A DNA stretch of 64,000 bases, taken from assembly GCA_018656865.1 (NCBI GenBank), contig JABHYO010000149.1, forward strand, positions 1 to 64,000, read 5' to 3'. The stretch is from Gammaproteobacteria bacterium (GTDB taxonomy: Bacteria > Pseudomonadota > Gammaproteobacteria > Pseudomonadales > Azotimanducaceae). Under the pieces are notes generated by a model, which saw only the letters and a program-made list of their open reading frames with translations, was not told the origin of the DNA and ran no database searches. A program made the translations under genes and the position numbers. Each line of letters starts with the position of its first letter. Position 1 is the stretch's first letter. Positions 11,067 to 19,553 of the stretch are shown one piece after another.

Positions 11067-11585
11067 GTGATCTACGCCCTGGGAGATAGTGAACCTCAAA
11101 TCATGGGAGATTGCTGGATAGCAGACAATGCCACCGTGATTGGTACAGTCATTCTGGAGCATGAAACCAGTGTCTGGTTCAATGCCGTGCTTCGGGGAGA
11201 TACAGATCTTATTACTGTGGGCGAGGGTTCGAATATTCAGGATGGCTCAGTGCTACATTGCGACCCGGACATGCCACTGACTATTGGTAAGGGTGTGACC
11301 GTCGGTCACAAGGTCATGCTGCATGGTTGCACGATTGGTGACAATTCCCTGATTGGTATTAACGCGGTTGTTCTTGATGGCGCCCGCATTGGTCGGGACT
11401 GCCTGATAGGGGCAAACTCACTGATTCCACCGGGTAAAGAGATTCCCGATGGTTCTCTTGTGATGGGTTCTCCCGGTAAAGTCGTCAGGCAACTGGATGA
11501 AGAGGCCATTAAAGGATTGACCATCAGTGCCGAAGGATATGTTAAGCGCTACAAACGATATCAGCGGGAGTTCAGTGCGCTGTAG
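11067..11585 (+). CDS. Gamma carbonic anhydrase family protein (YrdA type)
   Basis: A left-handed beta-helix protein of hexapeptide repeats ([52 protein letters not shown]). Histidines in VLHCD, VGHK and MLHGC occupy the metal-ligand places of gamma carbonic anhydrases; YrdA-type members are widespread but their activity is often unproven. The GTG at 11067 is chosen over an in-frame GTG at 11037 because GGAG at 11057-11060 sits six bases before it. That gives about 172 residues (YrdA about 184). It is a single gene between Nudix and the leuA leader region. Confidence 0.9.
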   Translation: MIYALGDSEPQIMGDCWIADNATVIGTVILEHETSVWFNAVLRGDTDLITVGEGSNIQDGSVLHCDPDMPLTIGKGVTVGHKVMLHGCTIGDNSLIGINAVVLDGARIGRDCLIGANSLIPPGKEIPDGSLVMGSPGKVVRQLDEEAIKGLTISAEGYVKRYKRYQREFSAL

Positions 11586-11587
11586 AC

Positions 11588-11615
11588 TTGCAATATTTAA
11601 TTTGCGAGCTATAGT
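11588..11615 (+). promoter_or_regulatory. Predicted promoter of the leuA leader transcript
   Basis: TTGCAA at 11588-11593 and TATAGT at 11610-11615 are separated by 16 bp. Transcription would start near 11622, about 30 bases before the leader-peptide ATG at 11652 and about 220 bases before leuA. The boxes match consensus at 4/6 and 5/6. Confidence 0.55.
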
Positions 11616-11642
11616 TTCCGCCTTCAGAGCACATTTCTAATT

Positions 11643-11843
11643 GGCAGAGTGATGAATAGAGGAACTGACAATACGGTTCTTATCAGTAGGGATCCAAACC
11701 TGCTGCTCGCTCCTGCGCGTTCCCTCTCTCTGTTCCTCGGACTGGACCTGCTACGACTGCCGTTGTAGGCGGCCGTCTAAATACCTGCATAGCCAGCAAC
11801 TCTGCCACCCCGCAGGATCAGTCAAATACCCGAGAATTGAATC
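11643..11843 (+). promoter_or_regulatory. Candidate attenuation region upstream of leuA
   Basis: Several alternative pairings are visible. GGCAGAGT at 11643-11650, next to the leader start codon, is the exact complement of ACTCTGCC at 11799-11806. GAGGAAC at 11659-11665 matches GTTCCTC at 11732-11738. A hairpin around the leader stop pairs GCCG with CGGC. CCTGC near 11784 can pair with GCAGG near 11812. No terminator stem with a U-run is seen, so the mechanism (intrinsic, Rho-dependent or translational) is unresolved. Confidence 0.45.
11652..11768 (+). CDS. leuL: Leucine-rich leader peptide of leuA
   Basis: A 38-codon ORF lies between the predicted promoter and leuA. Leucine fills 12 of 38 codons and 11 of the last 22, starting with three in a row at residues 17-19 and ending LFLGLDLLRLPL before TAG. 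A Leu-dense ORF directly upstream of the first leucine-pathway enzyme is the hallmark of ribosome-mediated attenuation: scarce Leu-tRNA would stall the ribosome and alter RNA folding. The ribosome-binding site is weak (GAGTG next to the ATG). The gene is too short for ordinary gene calling. Function is inferred from codon content and position. Confidence 0.8.
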   Translation: MNRGTDNTVLISRDPNLLLAPARSLSLFLGLDLLRLPL

Positions 11844-13556
11844 ATGAATGCTGAAGACCCATCTGTAAATCCGGAATCCGGTGCAACACGGACAATGCCG
11901 TTTCACAAGTACAAACCGTTCCGTCCGCTGTCATTGCCTGATAGAACCTGGCCTGACAATTTCATTACCCAGACACCACGCTGGTGTAGCGTCGATCTGA
12001 GGGATGGTAATCAGGCGTTGATAGAACCAATGACGCCAGACGAAAAGCAGCAGATGTGGGACCTGCTTGTCGAGATCGGCTTCAAGGAAATCGAAGTTGG
12101 GTTTCCATCCGCATCACAGACAGATTTCGACTTTGTTCGAAAAATCATCGAAGAGAATCGTATACCTGACGACGTCACCATTCAGATACTTTGCCAGGCG
12201 CGCCGGGAATTGATTGAAAGAAGTTGTGAGGCGGTCGCGGGTGCAAAGAACGTGATCTTCCATCTTTATAATTCAACCTCGGCGCTCCAGCGCAAGGTTG
12301 TATTCAACATGGAAAGATCGGAGATTACAAAGCTCGCCACGGATGCGACTGAGATCGTGAAGCGACATACCGAGCCTCTGATTGCCGCGGGTACCAACCT
12401 GACACTTGAATACTCGCCGGAAAGCTATACGGCGACAGAGGTCGACTATGCAGTGGAGATCTGTGATGCCGTAATGAAGGTGTGGGAACCGACGGTAGAA
12501 AACAAGGTCATCTTAAACCTGCCGTCGACAGTCGAGATGGGGACACCCAATCTCTACGCCGATCAGATCGAATACTTCATCCGCAATTTGCCGGAAAGAG
12601 AAAAGGCTGTGGTCAGTCTCCACACGCATAATGATCGAGGTACCGGGGTCGCCGCATCGGAGATGGGGTTGATGGCTGGCGCGGAACGTATCGAGGGCAC
12701 ACTTTTTGGTAATGGTGAACGAACTGGAAATCTCGACATTATCACCATGGCGATGAACCTGTTCTCTCAGGGCATTGACCCGGGGCTTTATCTTGCAGAT
12801 ATGGCCAAGATCGTCAGCGTCTCCGAAGAATGTACAAAAATACCCATTCATGTGCGCCAGCCCTATGCCGGTGAACTGGTTTTTACTGCCTTTTCTGGTT
12901 CACATCAGGATGCCATTAAAAAGGGTATGGCATTTGTGGAGGAGGGTGGAGACTCCGACTGGGAGGTTCCCTATCTGCCAATTGATCCGTCCGATGTCGG
13001 TGGTCACTACCGCGAGACAGTCAGGGTAAACAGTCAGTCGGGTAAAGGCGGTGTGGCATTTATTCTGGAAAACTTCTTTGGGGTGACATTACCGAGGCCC
13101 CTGCTCCTGGAATTCAGCCCTGTCGTTCAGGCATTGTCAGAAGCCGACGGCGGAGAGCTGAAAGCGGACGTGATATGGAATGCCTTTGTCAGTGAATACA
13201 TTGAGGTTGAAGGACCCTATCAACTTGTTGACTACCAGGTACATTCAGAAAACGACGAAAAGGAAACCTGCCAGGCGACGGTACAGGTGGCTGAAAACAC
13301 GGTCGAGGTCAAAGGTGCTGGCTCCGGACCAATCGATGCTTTCATCAACGCCATGGTGGAGACGCTAAATGAGCCTCTCAATGTCGTTGACTACCAGGAG
13401 TATGCGCTCAAAGAAGGCTCTGAAGCTCAAGCGATCTGCATCCTGGCTCTTAACGATGAAGACGGGGAAAAGTACTACGGTGTTGGTATCAGCCAGAACA
13501 CGACGACAGCGGCGTTCAAGTCGATCATTGCGGCAATCAACCGAAAGTGGCGCTGA
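11844..13556 (+). CDS. leuA: 2-isopropylmalate synthase
   Basis: LeuA condenses acetyl-CoA with 2-oxoisovalerate, the committed step of leucine synthesis. The 570-residue protein is the long form found in Pseudomonas and many actinobacteria. The catalytic TIM barrel shows SVDLRDGNQAL, GFPSASQTDFDFV, LHTHNDRGTG (metal-binding His residues) and FGNGERTGN. The C-terminal leucine-binding regulatory domain begins near residue 430 and ends GISQNTTTAAFKSIIAAINR. An in-frame ATG at 11895 (MPFHKYKPF) is a possible later start, but it lacks a ribosome site. It is preceded by a Leu-rich leader peptide, so both allosteric feedback and attenuation are likely. Confidence 0.96.
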   Translation: MNAEDPSVNPESGATRTMPFHKYKPFRPLSLPDRTWPDNFITQTPRWCSVDLRDGNQALIEPMTPDEKQQMWDLLVEIGFKEIEVGFPSASQTDFDFVRKIIEENRIPDDVTIQILCQARRELIERSCEAVAGAKNVIFHLYNSTSALQRKVVFNMERSEITKLATDATEIVKRHTEPLIAAGTNLTLEYSPESYTATEVDYAVEICDAVMKVWEPTVENKVILNLPSTVEMGTPNLYADQIEYFIRNLPEREKAVVSLHTHNDRGTGVAASEMGLMAGAERIEGTLFGNGERTGNLDIITMAMNLFSQGIDPGLYLADMAKIVSVSEECTKIPIHVRQPYAGELVFTAFSGSHQDAIKKGMAFVEEGGDSDWEVPYLPIDPSDVGGHYRETVRVNSQSGKGGVAFILENFFGVTLPRPLLLEFSPVVQALSEADGGELKADVIWNAFVSEYIEVEGPYQLVDYQVHSENDEKETCQATVQVAENTVEVKGAGSGPIDAFINAMVETLNEPLNVVDYQEYALKEGSEAQAICILALNDEDGEKYYGVGISQNTTTAAFKSIIAAINRKWR

Positions 13557-13590
13557 TTTAGAAGCGACCATTCCGTCACGGACCAATACT

Positions 13591-13640
13591 GGGTCAGAGT
13601 AAAGTGCCAGAGTAGTTACTCTGGCACTTTACTCTGACCC
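13591..13640. repeat. 50-bp perfect palindrome (24-bp arms)
   Basis: Two perfect 24-base arms, beginning GGGTCAGAGTAAAGTGCC and ending GGCACTTTACTCTGACCC, are separated by two bases. It lies between convergent leuA and the corB-type gene and contains the stop of the latter: the last three residues (Gly-Ser-Glu) and TAA are encoded by the repeat. The GGGTCAGAGTAAAGT motif recalls repeat elements that accompany REP-associated transposases; that link is from memory, and no transposase gene is present here. It could also act as a bidirectional terminator-like hairpin. Confidence 0.85.
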
Positions 13641-14894
13641 CATTCCTACTACGGACAACTTTGCCGTTCTGATCATGTTGTCCTTGATCTGAACAATTTC
13701 GAAGCGGTAACCCTTCAGGGTAAAACAGACGTTGGCGTCGGGGATGGTTTCCAGGTATTCGGTAATTAGCCCGTTCAGCGTCTTCGGACCATCCACTGGC
13801 AGCTCCCAGCCAAGCGAACGGTTGATCAGACGAATGTGAGTGCCTCCATCAATGAGGTAGGTACCATCTTCCTGGGGGTGTATGTCGATGCTGGTGGCGG
13901 CGAGGTCCGTTGTAAAATCACCGACAATCTCTTCGAGAATATCCTCAATCGTGACAATCCCCTGGATGTCACCGTATTCATCGACAACCAGTGCAATGCG
14001 TTCCTTCTCCTGCTGAAATTTGATCAGCTGCGTCTGCAGTGATGTATTTTCAGGGACGAAGTAAGGTTCGGTGGTTTCCTGTAGTAGTGACGCACGAGTC
14101 AGCTCACCATCGATAAGAAAGCGCGCAGCATTGCGTATGTGCAGGATGCCAAGAACACGATCGACATCTTCCTTGAAGACGGGTAATCGTGTGTGTTGAA
14201 TCGAGCGAATCTGCGTGACGATCTCATCCATTTCATCGTCGATATCGATACCGATGATTTCACTGCGCGGCACCATAATGTCATCAACCGTGACCTTGCC
14301 GAGGTCAAGTACGCCCAGCATCATGTCCTGGTGGTGACCTGCAATTTGAGAGCCTTCATGAACGACTGTACGAAGTTCATCGACGCTCAGGTGATCTTCG
14401 GAAGCCTCATCGTGACTGACGCCAAAAAGGTTTAATAACCTGTTGGCAACACCGTTTACCAGCCAGACAAAAGGGAAGCAGACCCAGAGCAGAATTTGCA
14501 GGAGATAGGAAGACGGCAGCGCGACCTTTTCGGGGTAAACCGCGGCTATGGTTTTTGGTGCTACCTCGGCAAATACAAGAAAGACGATCGTGCAGATAAC
14601 TGGAGCCCAGACGACACCTTGTTCGCCCAGCAGTTCAAGTGCCAGCAGCGTTGCCAGTGATGCAGCCGTAAAATTCGCAAGGTTATTGCCAATGAGGATA
14701 ACGCCCAGAAGTCGATCTGGACGTTCGAGGAGTTTCCCCGCACGCTTGGCACCACCGTGACCTTCTTTTGTCAGGTGCTTCAGCCTGTAACGGTTGAGCG
14801 CCATCATGGCTGTTTCGGATCCGGAGAAGTAGGCGGAAACGATGATTAGAACAATGATAGAACCCAAAAGGGTTACTATCGACGGATCGTCCAA
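13629..14894 (-). CDS. corB: CNNM/CBS/CorC-domain membrane protein, CorB (YfjD) type
   Basis: A 421-residue membrane protein with an N-terminal CNNM (DUF21) domain: about three to four transmembrane helices with SGSETAMMALNRYRLKHL and LIGNNLANFTAASLATLLALE. Then follow two CBS motifs (VDDIMVPRSEIIGID, and RIALVVDEYGDIQGIVTIEDILEEIVGD) and a C-terminal CorC/HlyC domain. Relatives take part in Mg2+/Co2+ efflux or resistance; the ion is not certain here. It lies downstream of ypjD on the same strand, as in E. coli, divergent from ffh. The last three residues come from the 50-bp palindrome. Confidence 0.93.
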   Translation of the reverse strand: MDDPSIVTLLGSIIVLIIVSAYFSGSETAMMALNRYRLKHLTKEGHGGAKRAGKLLERPDRLLGVILIGNNLANFTAASLATLLALELLGEQGVVWAPVICTIVFLVFAEVAPKTIAAVYPEKVALPSSYLLQILLWVCFPFVWLVNGVANRLLNLFGVSHDEASEDHLSVDELRTVVHEGSQIAGHHQDMMLGVLDLGKVTVDDIMVPRSEIIGIDIDDEMDEIVTQIRSIQHTRLPVFKEDVDRVLGILHIRNAARFLIDGELTRASLLQETTEPYFVPENTSLQTQLIKFQQEKERIALVVDEYGDIQGIVTIEDILEEIVGDFTTDLAATSIDIHPQEDGTYLIDGGTHIRLINRSLGWELPVDGPKTLNGLITEYLETIPDANVCFTLKGYRFEIVQIKDNMIRTAKLSVVGMGSE

Positions 14895-14946
14895 AAACGG
14901 ACACCTCGTATGACTATTGGGAAGTCTGTTTTAGCAAAAATACTGC

Positions 14947-15741
14947 CTATCTGCCAAGGATGATTTCCAGCACGATTTTGCTGCCGAAATAGCCGAGTGC
15001 CAGCAAAACAAAACCGGACAGTGTCCAGCGGGAAGCAATGGCACCGCGCCAGCCGAGTTGAAATCGGCCCCACATCAGGACGCTGAAAACTACCCAGGCT
15101 GAGAATGTGATCACCATGTGATGCATTAACCCGGGCAAAGACGTGTCTTTAATAAAGACAAATCCGGTGCCGATGGAAAGAGAGAGAAAGATCAGACCCC
15201 AGCCGATCATCTCGAACATAAGTTGTTCCATGGTCTCGAGCGGCGGCATGTTTCGAAGAACACCAAGCCGATGATGGCGTAACAGGTTGTCGCCGAGGGA
15301 GAGCAATAGTGCCTGCACTGCGGCAATCGTTAACAAACTGTAGGCGACGATAGAAAGAATAATATGTGTGACGATTCCACCTGAAACCTGCTGGCTTACT
15401 CCGTGATCACTATTCAGAGTGATCTCGAGGACAACCGTTGCCATGGCGATAGGGAATATGACGATAAACAGATTGTCGACCGGGCGCCGAAGACTCGAGA
15501 TGATGACGATTGCGACAATGGATAGTGCCATCAGCGACATCATCGGGTAGATACCAAGGTCAATGCCGCCGGCACCGGTAAAGTCCTGATAGTTAGTTAT
15601 CGCGTGAAAGATGACGGCGAAACCACCGAGTACCTTGATCCAGCGATTCAATACCGCGCCGGCGACAATGCTGCGTAGCTGCATGAATGTGGCAGTTACA
15701 TAGCAGAGGGAAGCAACAATGCCTGGCAGGATCAGAGACAC
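14947..15741 (-). CDS. ypjD: Cytochrome c assembly-like inner membrane protein YpjD (CcsA/HemX family)
   Basis: A 264-residue polytopic membrane protein with about eight hydrophobic segments (for example VASLCYVTATFMQL, MMSLMALSIVAIVIISSL, IILSIVAYSLLTIAAVQALLL, LLALGYFGSKIVLEIILG). It belongs to the CcmC/CcsA/HemX membrane family and includes conserved His residues (HAITNYQ, THIILS, MHHMVITFSAW) of the kind that handle haem in relatives. The molecular role of YpjD is not established. It is the upstream gene of a ypjD-corB pair divergent from ffh, the same arrangement as in E. coli. Confidence 0.92.
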   Translation of the reverse strand: MSLILPGIVASLCYVTATFMQLRSIVAGAVLNRWIKVLGGFAVIFHAITNYQDFTGAGGIDLGIYPMMSLMALSIVAIVIISSLRRPVDNLFIVIFPIAMATVVLEITLNSDHGVSQQVSGGIVTHIILSIVAYSLLTIAAVQALLLSLGDNLLRHHRLGVLRNMPPLETMEQLMFEMIGWGLIFLSLSIGTGFVFIKDTSLPGLMHHMVITFSAWVVFSVLMWGRFQLGWRGAIASRWTLSGFVLLALGYFGSKIVLEIILGR

Positions 15742-15783
15742 GTTTTTATTAGCTCCGGATCAATGTTGTGACGATGGTTCGTA

Positions 15784-15789
15784 TATAAT
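15784..15789 (+). promoter_or_regulatory. -10 element of the ffh promoter
   Basis: A perfect TATAAT lies 30 bases before the ffh GTG. A -35 at the usual spacing (15761-15766, CAATGT) is poor. The start site would be near 15796. Confidence 0.45.
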
Positions 15790-15818
15790 GACACAGCATC
15801 AGAGTTTCAGGTAATGCA

Positions 15819-17192
15819 GTGTTTGAATCGTTAACAAGCAGGTTAGGTAAGACCTTATCGTCGCTGTCCGGCAAGTCAAAGCTGACAGAAGACAATCTAC
15901 AAGAGGCTCTCCGCGAAGTGCGGGTAGCGCTTCTGGAAGCAGATGTTGCGCTATCGGTAGTCAAAGATTTTGTCGATCGTGTCAAGAATCGCGCGCTCGG
16001 CACCGAGGTGACCGCGAGCCTTTCTCCCGGCCAGGTATTCGTCAAGATTGTTAACGATGAGCTCACCACGATCATGGGTGAGGGCGAGGGCGCTTTGAAC
16101 CTGGCCGTTCAGCCGCCAGCAGTGATTCTTATGGCTGGTCTGCAGGGTTCAGGTAAGACGACCTCGACCGCCAAGCTCGGGTACTGGCTGAAAAATCGTG
16201 ACAAAAAGTCGGTGATGGTTGCCAGCACTGACGTTTACAGACCTGCAGCGATGGAACAACTACAGACCCTGGCAGACCAGGCTGGGTTGAGCTTTTTTGA
16301 GTCCAGTACCGACCAGAAGCCCATAGACATTGCAAAGGGTGCCCTTGAGGCAGCTAAAAATAAGTTTGCCGACGTTCTCATCATCGATACCGCCGGTCGG
16401 CTGCATGTCGATGAGGACATGATGGCTGAGATCCGCGAGTTACATGAGTTTCTTGCCCCCACGGAAACCTTGTTTGTTGTTGATGCTCTCACGGGCCAGG
16501 ATGCGGCCAATACGGCGAAAGCCTTTGGCGAGGTATTACCGCTTTCCGGAGTCATACTGACCAAGGCGGATGGCGACAGCAGGGGCGGTGCCGCATTGTC
16601 CGTCAGATCGGTTACCGGCAAGCCGATCAAGTTCATGGGAACGGGTGAAACCATTGAAGCCCTTGATGCCTTTTACCCCGACAGAATAGCTTCCCGAATT
16701 CTTGGGATGGGTGATGTGCTGTCACTCATCGAGGAAGCAGAACAGAAAGTTGACAAGAAAAAGGCGAAGCGGCTTGCGCGGAAAATCAGCAAGGGCAAGA
16801 AGTTCGATCTTGAAGATTTTCGCGATCAGATACAGCAGATGAACAACATGGGTGGCATGGCCAGCATGATGGACAAACTGCCTGGCATGGGCCAGATGGC
16901 GAAGGCGGCTCAGGAAAAAATGAGCGACAAGGTGTTTGTTCAGATGGAAGCCATCATCAATTCAATGACGCCGGGCGAACGCCAGTACCCGGATGTTATC
17001 AATGGGTCTCGCAAGAAACGGATCGCAAGTGGTTCCGGTACTCAGATTCAGGACATCAACCGGTTGTTGAAGCAGCACAAGCAGATGCAGAAGATGATGA
17101 AAAAGCTCGGTAAGAAGGGTGGAATGACCAATATGATGAGGGGGATGGATGGGATGATGCAGCAGCCCGGAGGACCATTCCCCGGCCGCTGA
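15819..17192 (+). CDS. ffh: Signal recognition particle protein Ffh (SRP54)
   Basis: Ffh binds 4.5S RNA and the signal sequences of nascent membrane proteins and delivers ribosomes to FtsY. The 457-residue chain has the N-domain four-helix bundle (LTEDNLQEALREVRVALLEADVAL), the G domain (GLQGSGKTTSTAKL, DTAGRLHVDEDMM, TKADGDSRGGAALSV) and the Met-rich M domain (MNNMGGMASMMDKLPGMGQM, ending MTNMMRGMDGMMQQPGG). The start codon is GTG (VFESLTSRLGKTLSSL). It faces away from ypjD and leads to the rpsP operon. Its stop TGA lies within a GC-rich hairpin. Confidence 0.98.
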   Translation: MFESLTSRLGKTLSSLSGKSKLTEDNLQEALREVRVALLEADVALSVVKDFVDRVKNRALGTEVTASLSPGQVFVKIVNDELTTIMGEGEGALNLAVQPPAVILMAGLQGSGKTTSTAKLGYWLKNRDKKSVMVASTDVYRPAAMEQLQTLADQAGLSFFESSTDQKPIDIAKGALEAAKNKFADVLIIDTAGRLHVDEDMMAEIRELHEFLAPTETLFVVDALTGQDAANTAKAFGEVLPLSGVILTKADGDSRGGAALSVRSVTGKPIKFMGTGETIEALDAFYPDRIASRILGMGDVLSLIEEAEQKVDKKKAKRLARKISKGKKFDLEDFRDQIQQMNNMGGMASMMDKLPGMGQMAKAAQEKMSDKVFVQMEAIINSMTPGERQYPDVINGSRKKRIASGSGTQIQDINRLLKQHKQMQKMMKKLGKKGGMTNMMRGMDGMMQQPGGPFPGR

Positions 17193-17208
17193 AAATGCCT
17201 CAGCCGGC
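17185..17208 (+). terminator. Hairpin overlapping the ffh stop codon, no U-tract
   Basis: GCTGA at 17188-17192, including the TGA stop, pairs with TCAGC at 17200-17204, and GCC/GGC extend the stem with one bulged base. No U-run follows, so a classic intrinsic terminator is doubtful. Confidence 0.4.
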
Positions 17209-17463
17209 GCTATACTCTGTTGAATCCAGTCTCAAAGTGCTCATGTATTAATCTATACACTCCGCTTTTTCGACTACATTCGCCTTGTCTCGCGCTCACC
17301 TGAAACATTTGCAGATTGATCTTTATCTGATTATCTATAAGTATCAATAAGTTAGCGCTCAGGCTAGCGCCTTTTATTTCAGAAGGCTTTCCCGTACAAT
17401 ACGCTCCCTTTGGTCGCCGGTCCGGCGGTCTTGAACCACGATTTTTTGAAGGAAAACAAGTAG
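17193..17463 (+). promoter_or_regulatory. Leader/promoter region of the rpsP operon
   Basis: A 271-bp gap between ffh and rpsP. Around 17357-17369 GCGCT can pair with AGCGC across a short loop, followed by a T-rich stretch (CTTTTATTTC): a weak terminator-like element. TACAAT at 17395-17400 is a plausible -10 for rpsP, with a T-rich but non-consensus -35. TATACT at 17211-17216 is another possible -10. AAGGAAAACA before the rpsP ATG is its ribosome site. Confidence 0.35.
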
Positions 17464-17739
17464 ATGGTCACCATTCGCCTGGCAAGAGGTGGTAGCAAGA
17501 AGCGTCCGTTTTACCACATCCATGTGGCAGATCGACAGCGGTCTCGCAACGGTCGGTTCATCGAGAGGATTGGTTTTTTCAATCCGATCGCACGAGGTGC
17601 CGAAGAAGGAATCCGCATAGATCTTGCGCGTATTGACTACTGGGTTAGTCAGGGTGCGCAGCTGTCTGACCGAGTGTCGAAGCTGGTCAAGGACTATCGC
17701 AAAGCTACTACTGGCGCTGCGACCGAGGAAGCAGCGTAA
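17464..17739 (+). CDS. rpsP: 30S ribosomal protein S16
   Basis: S16 is a small subunit assembly protein. The 91 residues (E. coli 82) begin [20 protein letters not shown], the typical S16 opening, and contain [10 protein letters not shown] and [17 protein letters not shown] short Ala/Glu/Thr-rich tail ([10 protein letters not shown]) makes it slightly longer than the enteric protein. A good ribosome site, AAGGAAAACA, precedes the ATG. It is the first gene of the conserved rpsP-rimM-trmD-rplS operon. Confidence 0.98.
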   Translation: MVTIRLARGGSKKRPFYHIHVADRQRSRNGRFIERIGFFNPIARGAEEGIRIDLARIDYWVSQGAQLSDRVSKLVKDYRKATTGAATEEAA

Positions 17740-17754
17740 AGCACGTCTTGTATC

Positions 17755-18270
17755 GTGACTGAAATTCGACTCGGCAGTGTAACTGGCAGTCACGGGATCA
17801 AAGGTTGGGTTAAGGTTTTTTCCTACACCGATCCTGTTGAGGCGATACTTGGGTATGCACCCTGGATACTCAGAAAGGGTGGGATAACCAGAAAGGTTGA
17901 AGTTGAAACTGGTCAGGTTCACGGAAAGAAACTGATTGCCCATGTAGAAGGTGTTGATGACCGGAATCTGGCCGAAGAGCTTACCGGATTCGAAATCTAC
18001 GTGGAGAAGGAAGCACTGCAGGAGCTGGGAGAAGGAGACTTTTACTGGTTCCAGTTGGAAGGGCTTAGAGTCGTCAATAGTGATGGCGACCTCCTCGGTG
18101 AAGTAGATCACTTGCTGGAGACCGGCGCCAACGATGTCATGGTGGTGCGGCCATTTGAAGAGAGTATAGATAGTGAAGAGCGATTGATCCCGTACGTAGA
18201 AGGGCAAGTCGTTCTCGAAGTTGATCGGGAGATCGGTGAAATCCATGTCGAATGGAGTACCGACTACTAG
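17755..18270 (+). CDS. rimM: 16S rRNA processing / 30S maturation factor RimM
   Basis: RimM binds S19 and helps fold the 3' domain of 16S rRNA. The 171-residue protein (E. coli 182) has the N-terminal beta-barrel with [20 protein letters not shown] and the C-terminal PRC-barrel with [20 protein letters not shown] and [11 protein letters not shown], ending ILHVEW-like [10 protein letters not shown]. The start codon is GTG without a clear ribosome site, 15 bases after rpsP, which suggests translational coupling. Its stop lies 11 bases before trmD. Confidence 0.96.
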   Translation: MTEIRLGSVTGSHGIKGWVKVFSYTDPVEAILGYAPWILRKGGITRKVEVETGQVHGKKLIAHVEGVDDRNLAEELTGFEIYVEKEALQELGEGDFYWFQLEGLRVVNSDGDLLGEVDHLLETGANDVMVVRPFEESIDSEERLIPYVEGQVVLEVDREIGEIHVEWSTDY

Positions 18271-18281
18271 GGAGACGCGTC

Positions 18282-19016
18282 ATGTGGGTTGGAATCGTGT
18301 CGTTGTTTCCCGAAATGTTTCGGGCAGTCACCGAGTACGGAATTACCCGCCGTGCAGTGGAAAAGGGGATTCTTGAGGTAGAGACCTGGAATCCGAGAGA
18401 CTTTGCCCCTGACAGGCATCGTACAGTGGACGACAAGCCTTACGGTGGTGGTCCCGGGATGCTAATGAAGATGCAACCGCTGAAAGACGCGATTGCATCA
18501 GCGAGAGAAGGACGAGATTGTCCAGTTGTCTATCTTTCTCCGCAGGGCAGGAAATTAGTACAGGCTGACCTGGTTCAGTTTGCGCAGTTACCGGATTTGA
18601 TCCTGGTGGCTGGGAGATATGAAGGTATCGATGAACGGTTGATTGGGCCGGTAGTCGACGAAGAGATATCCATCGGGGACTTTGTCCTCAGTGGCGGTGA
18701 GCTACCAGCGATGGTGTTGATCGATGGTATGACAAGGCTCATACCCGGTGTGGTTGGTGACAGTGACTCGGTTGAACAGGACTCCTTTATGGATGGCCTG
18801 TTGGATTATCCTCAGTATACGAGGCCTGAGCATGTTGATGGCTTAGCTGTTCCTGCAGTGCTGATGAGTGGCGATCATCAGAAGATCGCCAGGTGGCGTA
18901 GGATGCAGGCCCTGGGTAGAACCTGGGAAAGGCGGCCGGATTTACTGGCGGAACGCCCGCTAACAGAGGAAGAACAACGATTGTTGGATGAGTACAGACA
19001 GGACTCATCCAAGTGA
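18282..19016 (+). CDS. trmD: tRNA (guanine-N1-)-methyltransferase
   Basis: TrmD methylates G37 of tRNAs that read codons starting with C, preventing +1 frameshifting. The 244-residue protein (E. coli 255) belongs to the SPOUT knot family: [65 protein letters not shown] and [21 protein letters not shown] follow the family order. ATG 18282 is preferred over an in-frame upstream ATG at 18252, which overlaps rimM, because GGAG at 18271-18274 lies seven bases before it and the N-terminus then matches the family. Confidence 0.97.
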   Translation: MWVGIVSLFPEMFRAVTEYGITRRAVEKGILEVETWNPRDFAPDRHRTVDDKPYGGGPGMLMKMQPLKDAIASAREGRDCPVVYLSPQGRKLVQADLVQFAQLPDLILVAGRYEGIDERLIGPVVDEEISIGDFVLSGGELPAMVLIDGMTRLIPGVVGDSDSVEQDSFMDGLLDYPQYTRPEHVDGLAVPAVLMSGDHQKIARWRRMQALGRTWERRPDLLAERPLTEEEQRLLDEYRQDSSK

Positions 19017-19029
19017 AAAGGAAAGACAG

Positions 19030-19383
19030 ATGAGTAAAAGCAAGATCATTGAGCTGGTTGAAAACAGTCAGTTGAAATCGGACATACCTGATTTCAGTGC
19101 CGGTGATACGGTTGTGGTTCAGGTTCGTGTCAGTGAAGGAAACCGGGAGCGTCTGCAGGCCTATGAAGGCGTTGTTATCGCCATTCGTAATCGCGGTCTC
19201 AATTCGGCTTTCACAGTTCGCAAAATTTCTCACGGCGTCGGCGTTGAGCGTACCTTCCAGACACACAGCAAGCAGATCGAAAGTGTCAGCGTCAAACGAC
19301 GTGGCGATGTTCGTCAGGCCAAGCTTTACTACCTGCGTGAACTCAGTGGTCGGGCTGCTCGAATCAAAGAAAAGCTAAATTGA
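19030..19383 (+). CDS. rplS: 50S ribosomal protein L19
   Basis: L19 sits at the 30S-50S interface. The 117 residues (E. coli 115) include [55 protein letters not shown] and [19 protein letters not shown], all characteristic. The ATG at 19030 is preferred to one at 18988 inside trmD, because GGAAAGACAG stands directly upstream and MSKSKIIE matches the expected N-terminus. It is the last gene of the operon; its stop codon is inside a perfect 12-bp hairpin. Confidence 0.98.
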   Translation: MSKSKIIELVENSQLKSDIPDFSAGDTVVVQVRVSEGNRERLQAYEGVVIAIRNRGLNSAFTVRKISHGVGVERTFQTHSKQIESVSVKRRGDVRQAKLYYLRELSGRAARIKEKLN

Positions 19384-19401
19384 TCTGAAAGATCAATTTA
19401 G
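19375..19401 (+). terminator. Perfect 12-bp hairpin spanning the rplS stop codon
   Basis: CTAAATTGATCT pairs perfectly with AGATCAATTTAG across a GAA loop. The TGA stop (19381-19383) lies in the left arm. The stem is AT-rich and no U-run follows, so it may be a 3'-end stabiliser or processing site instead of a strong intrinsic terminator. Confidence 0.6.
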
Positions 19402-19402
19402 T

Positions 19403-19510
19403 CCTACCGGGGTCGCGCACGACCGAAGCCGAAGGATCTCGTCACGAGGCCCTTCAGTCGTACGCGATCGGAGTGCCGCATCATCCGATTGTTCAGAGTG
19501 ACTCTGTAAA
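19403..19510. repeat. Composite intergenic palindromic repeat
   Basis: The gap between rplS and xerD holds GACCGAAG, then GAAGGATCTCGTCACGAGGCCCTTC-like inverted arms (GAAGG...CCTTC with an inner CTCG/CGAG stem). At 19457-19482 lies a 26-base segment whose reverse complement recurs at 30423-30448 with two mismatches. It matches the dispersed repeat family at 29.6 and 30.4 kb. No ORF is present. Confidence 0.65.
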
Positions 19511-19538
19511 AAAACATCATCCTGAGCTAGGCCTCATT

Positions 19539-19547
19539 TGCTAAAAT
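19539..19547 (+). promoter_or_regulatory. Extended -10 promoter of xerD, possibly leaderless
   Basis: TGC followed by TAAAAT (19542-19547) is an extended -10. Transcription would start at about 19554, the A of the xerD ATG, so the mRNA may have no 5' leader. No ribosome-binding site is visible before the ATG, which agrees with this. Confidence 0.45.
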
Positions 19548-19553
19548 GAAGTC

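Noticed and set aside
17374-18246. Long minus-strand ORF (290 codons) opposite rpsP and rimM
   Set aside because: rpsP and rimM on the plus strand are certain; this frame is their antisense shadow with no recognisable domain.
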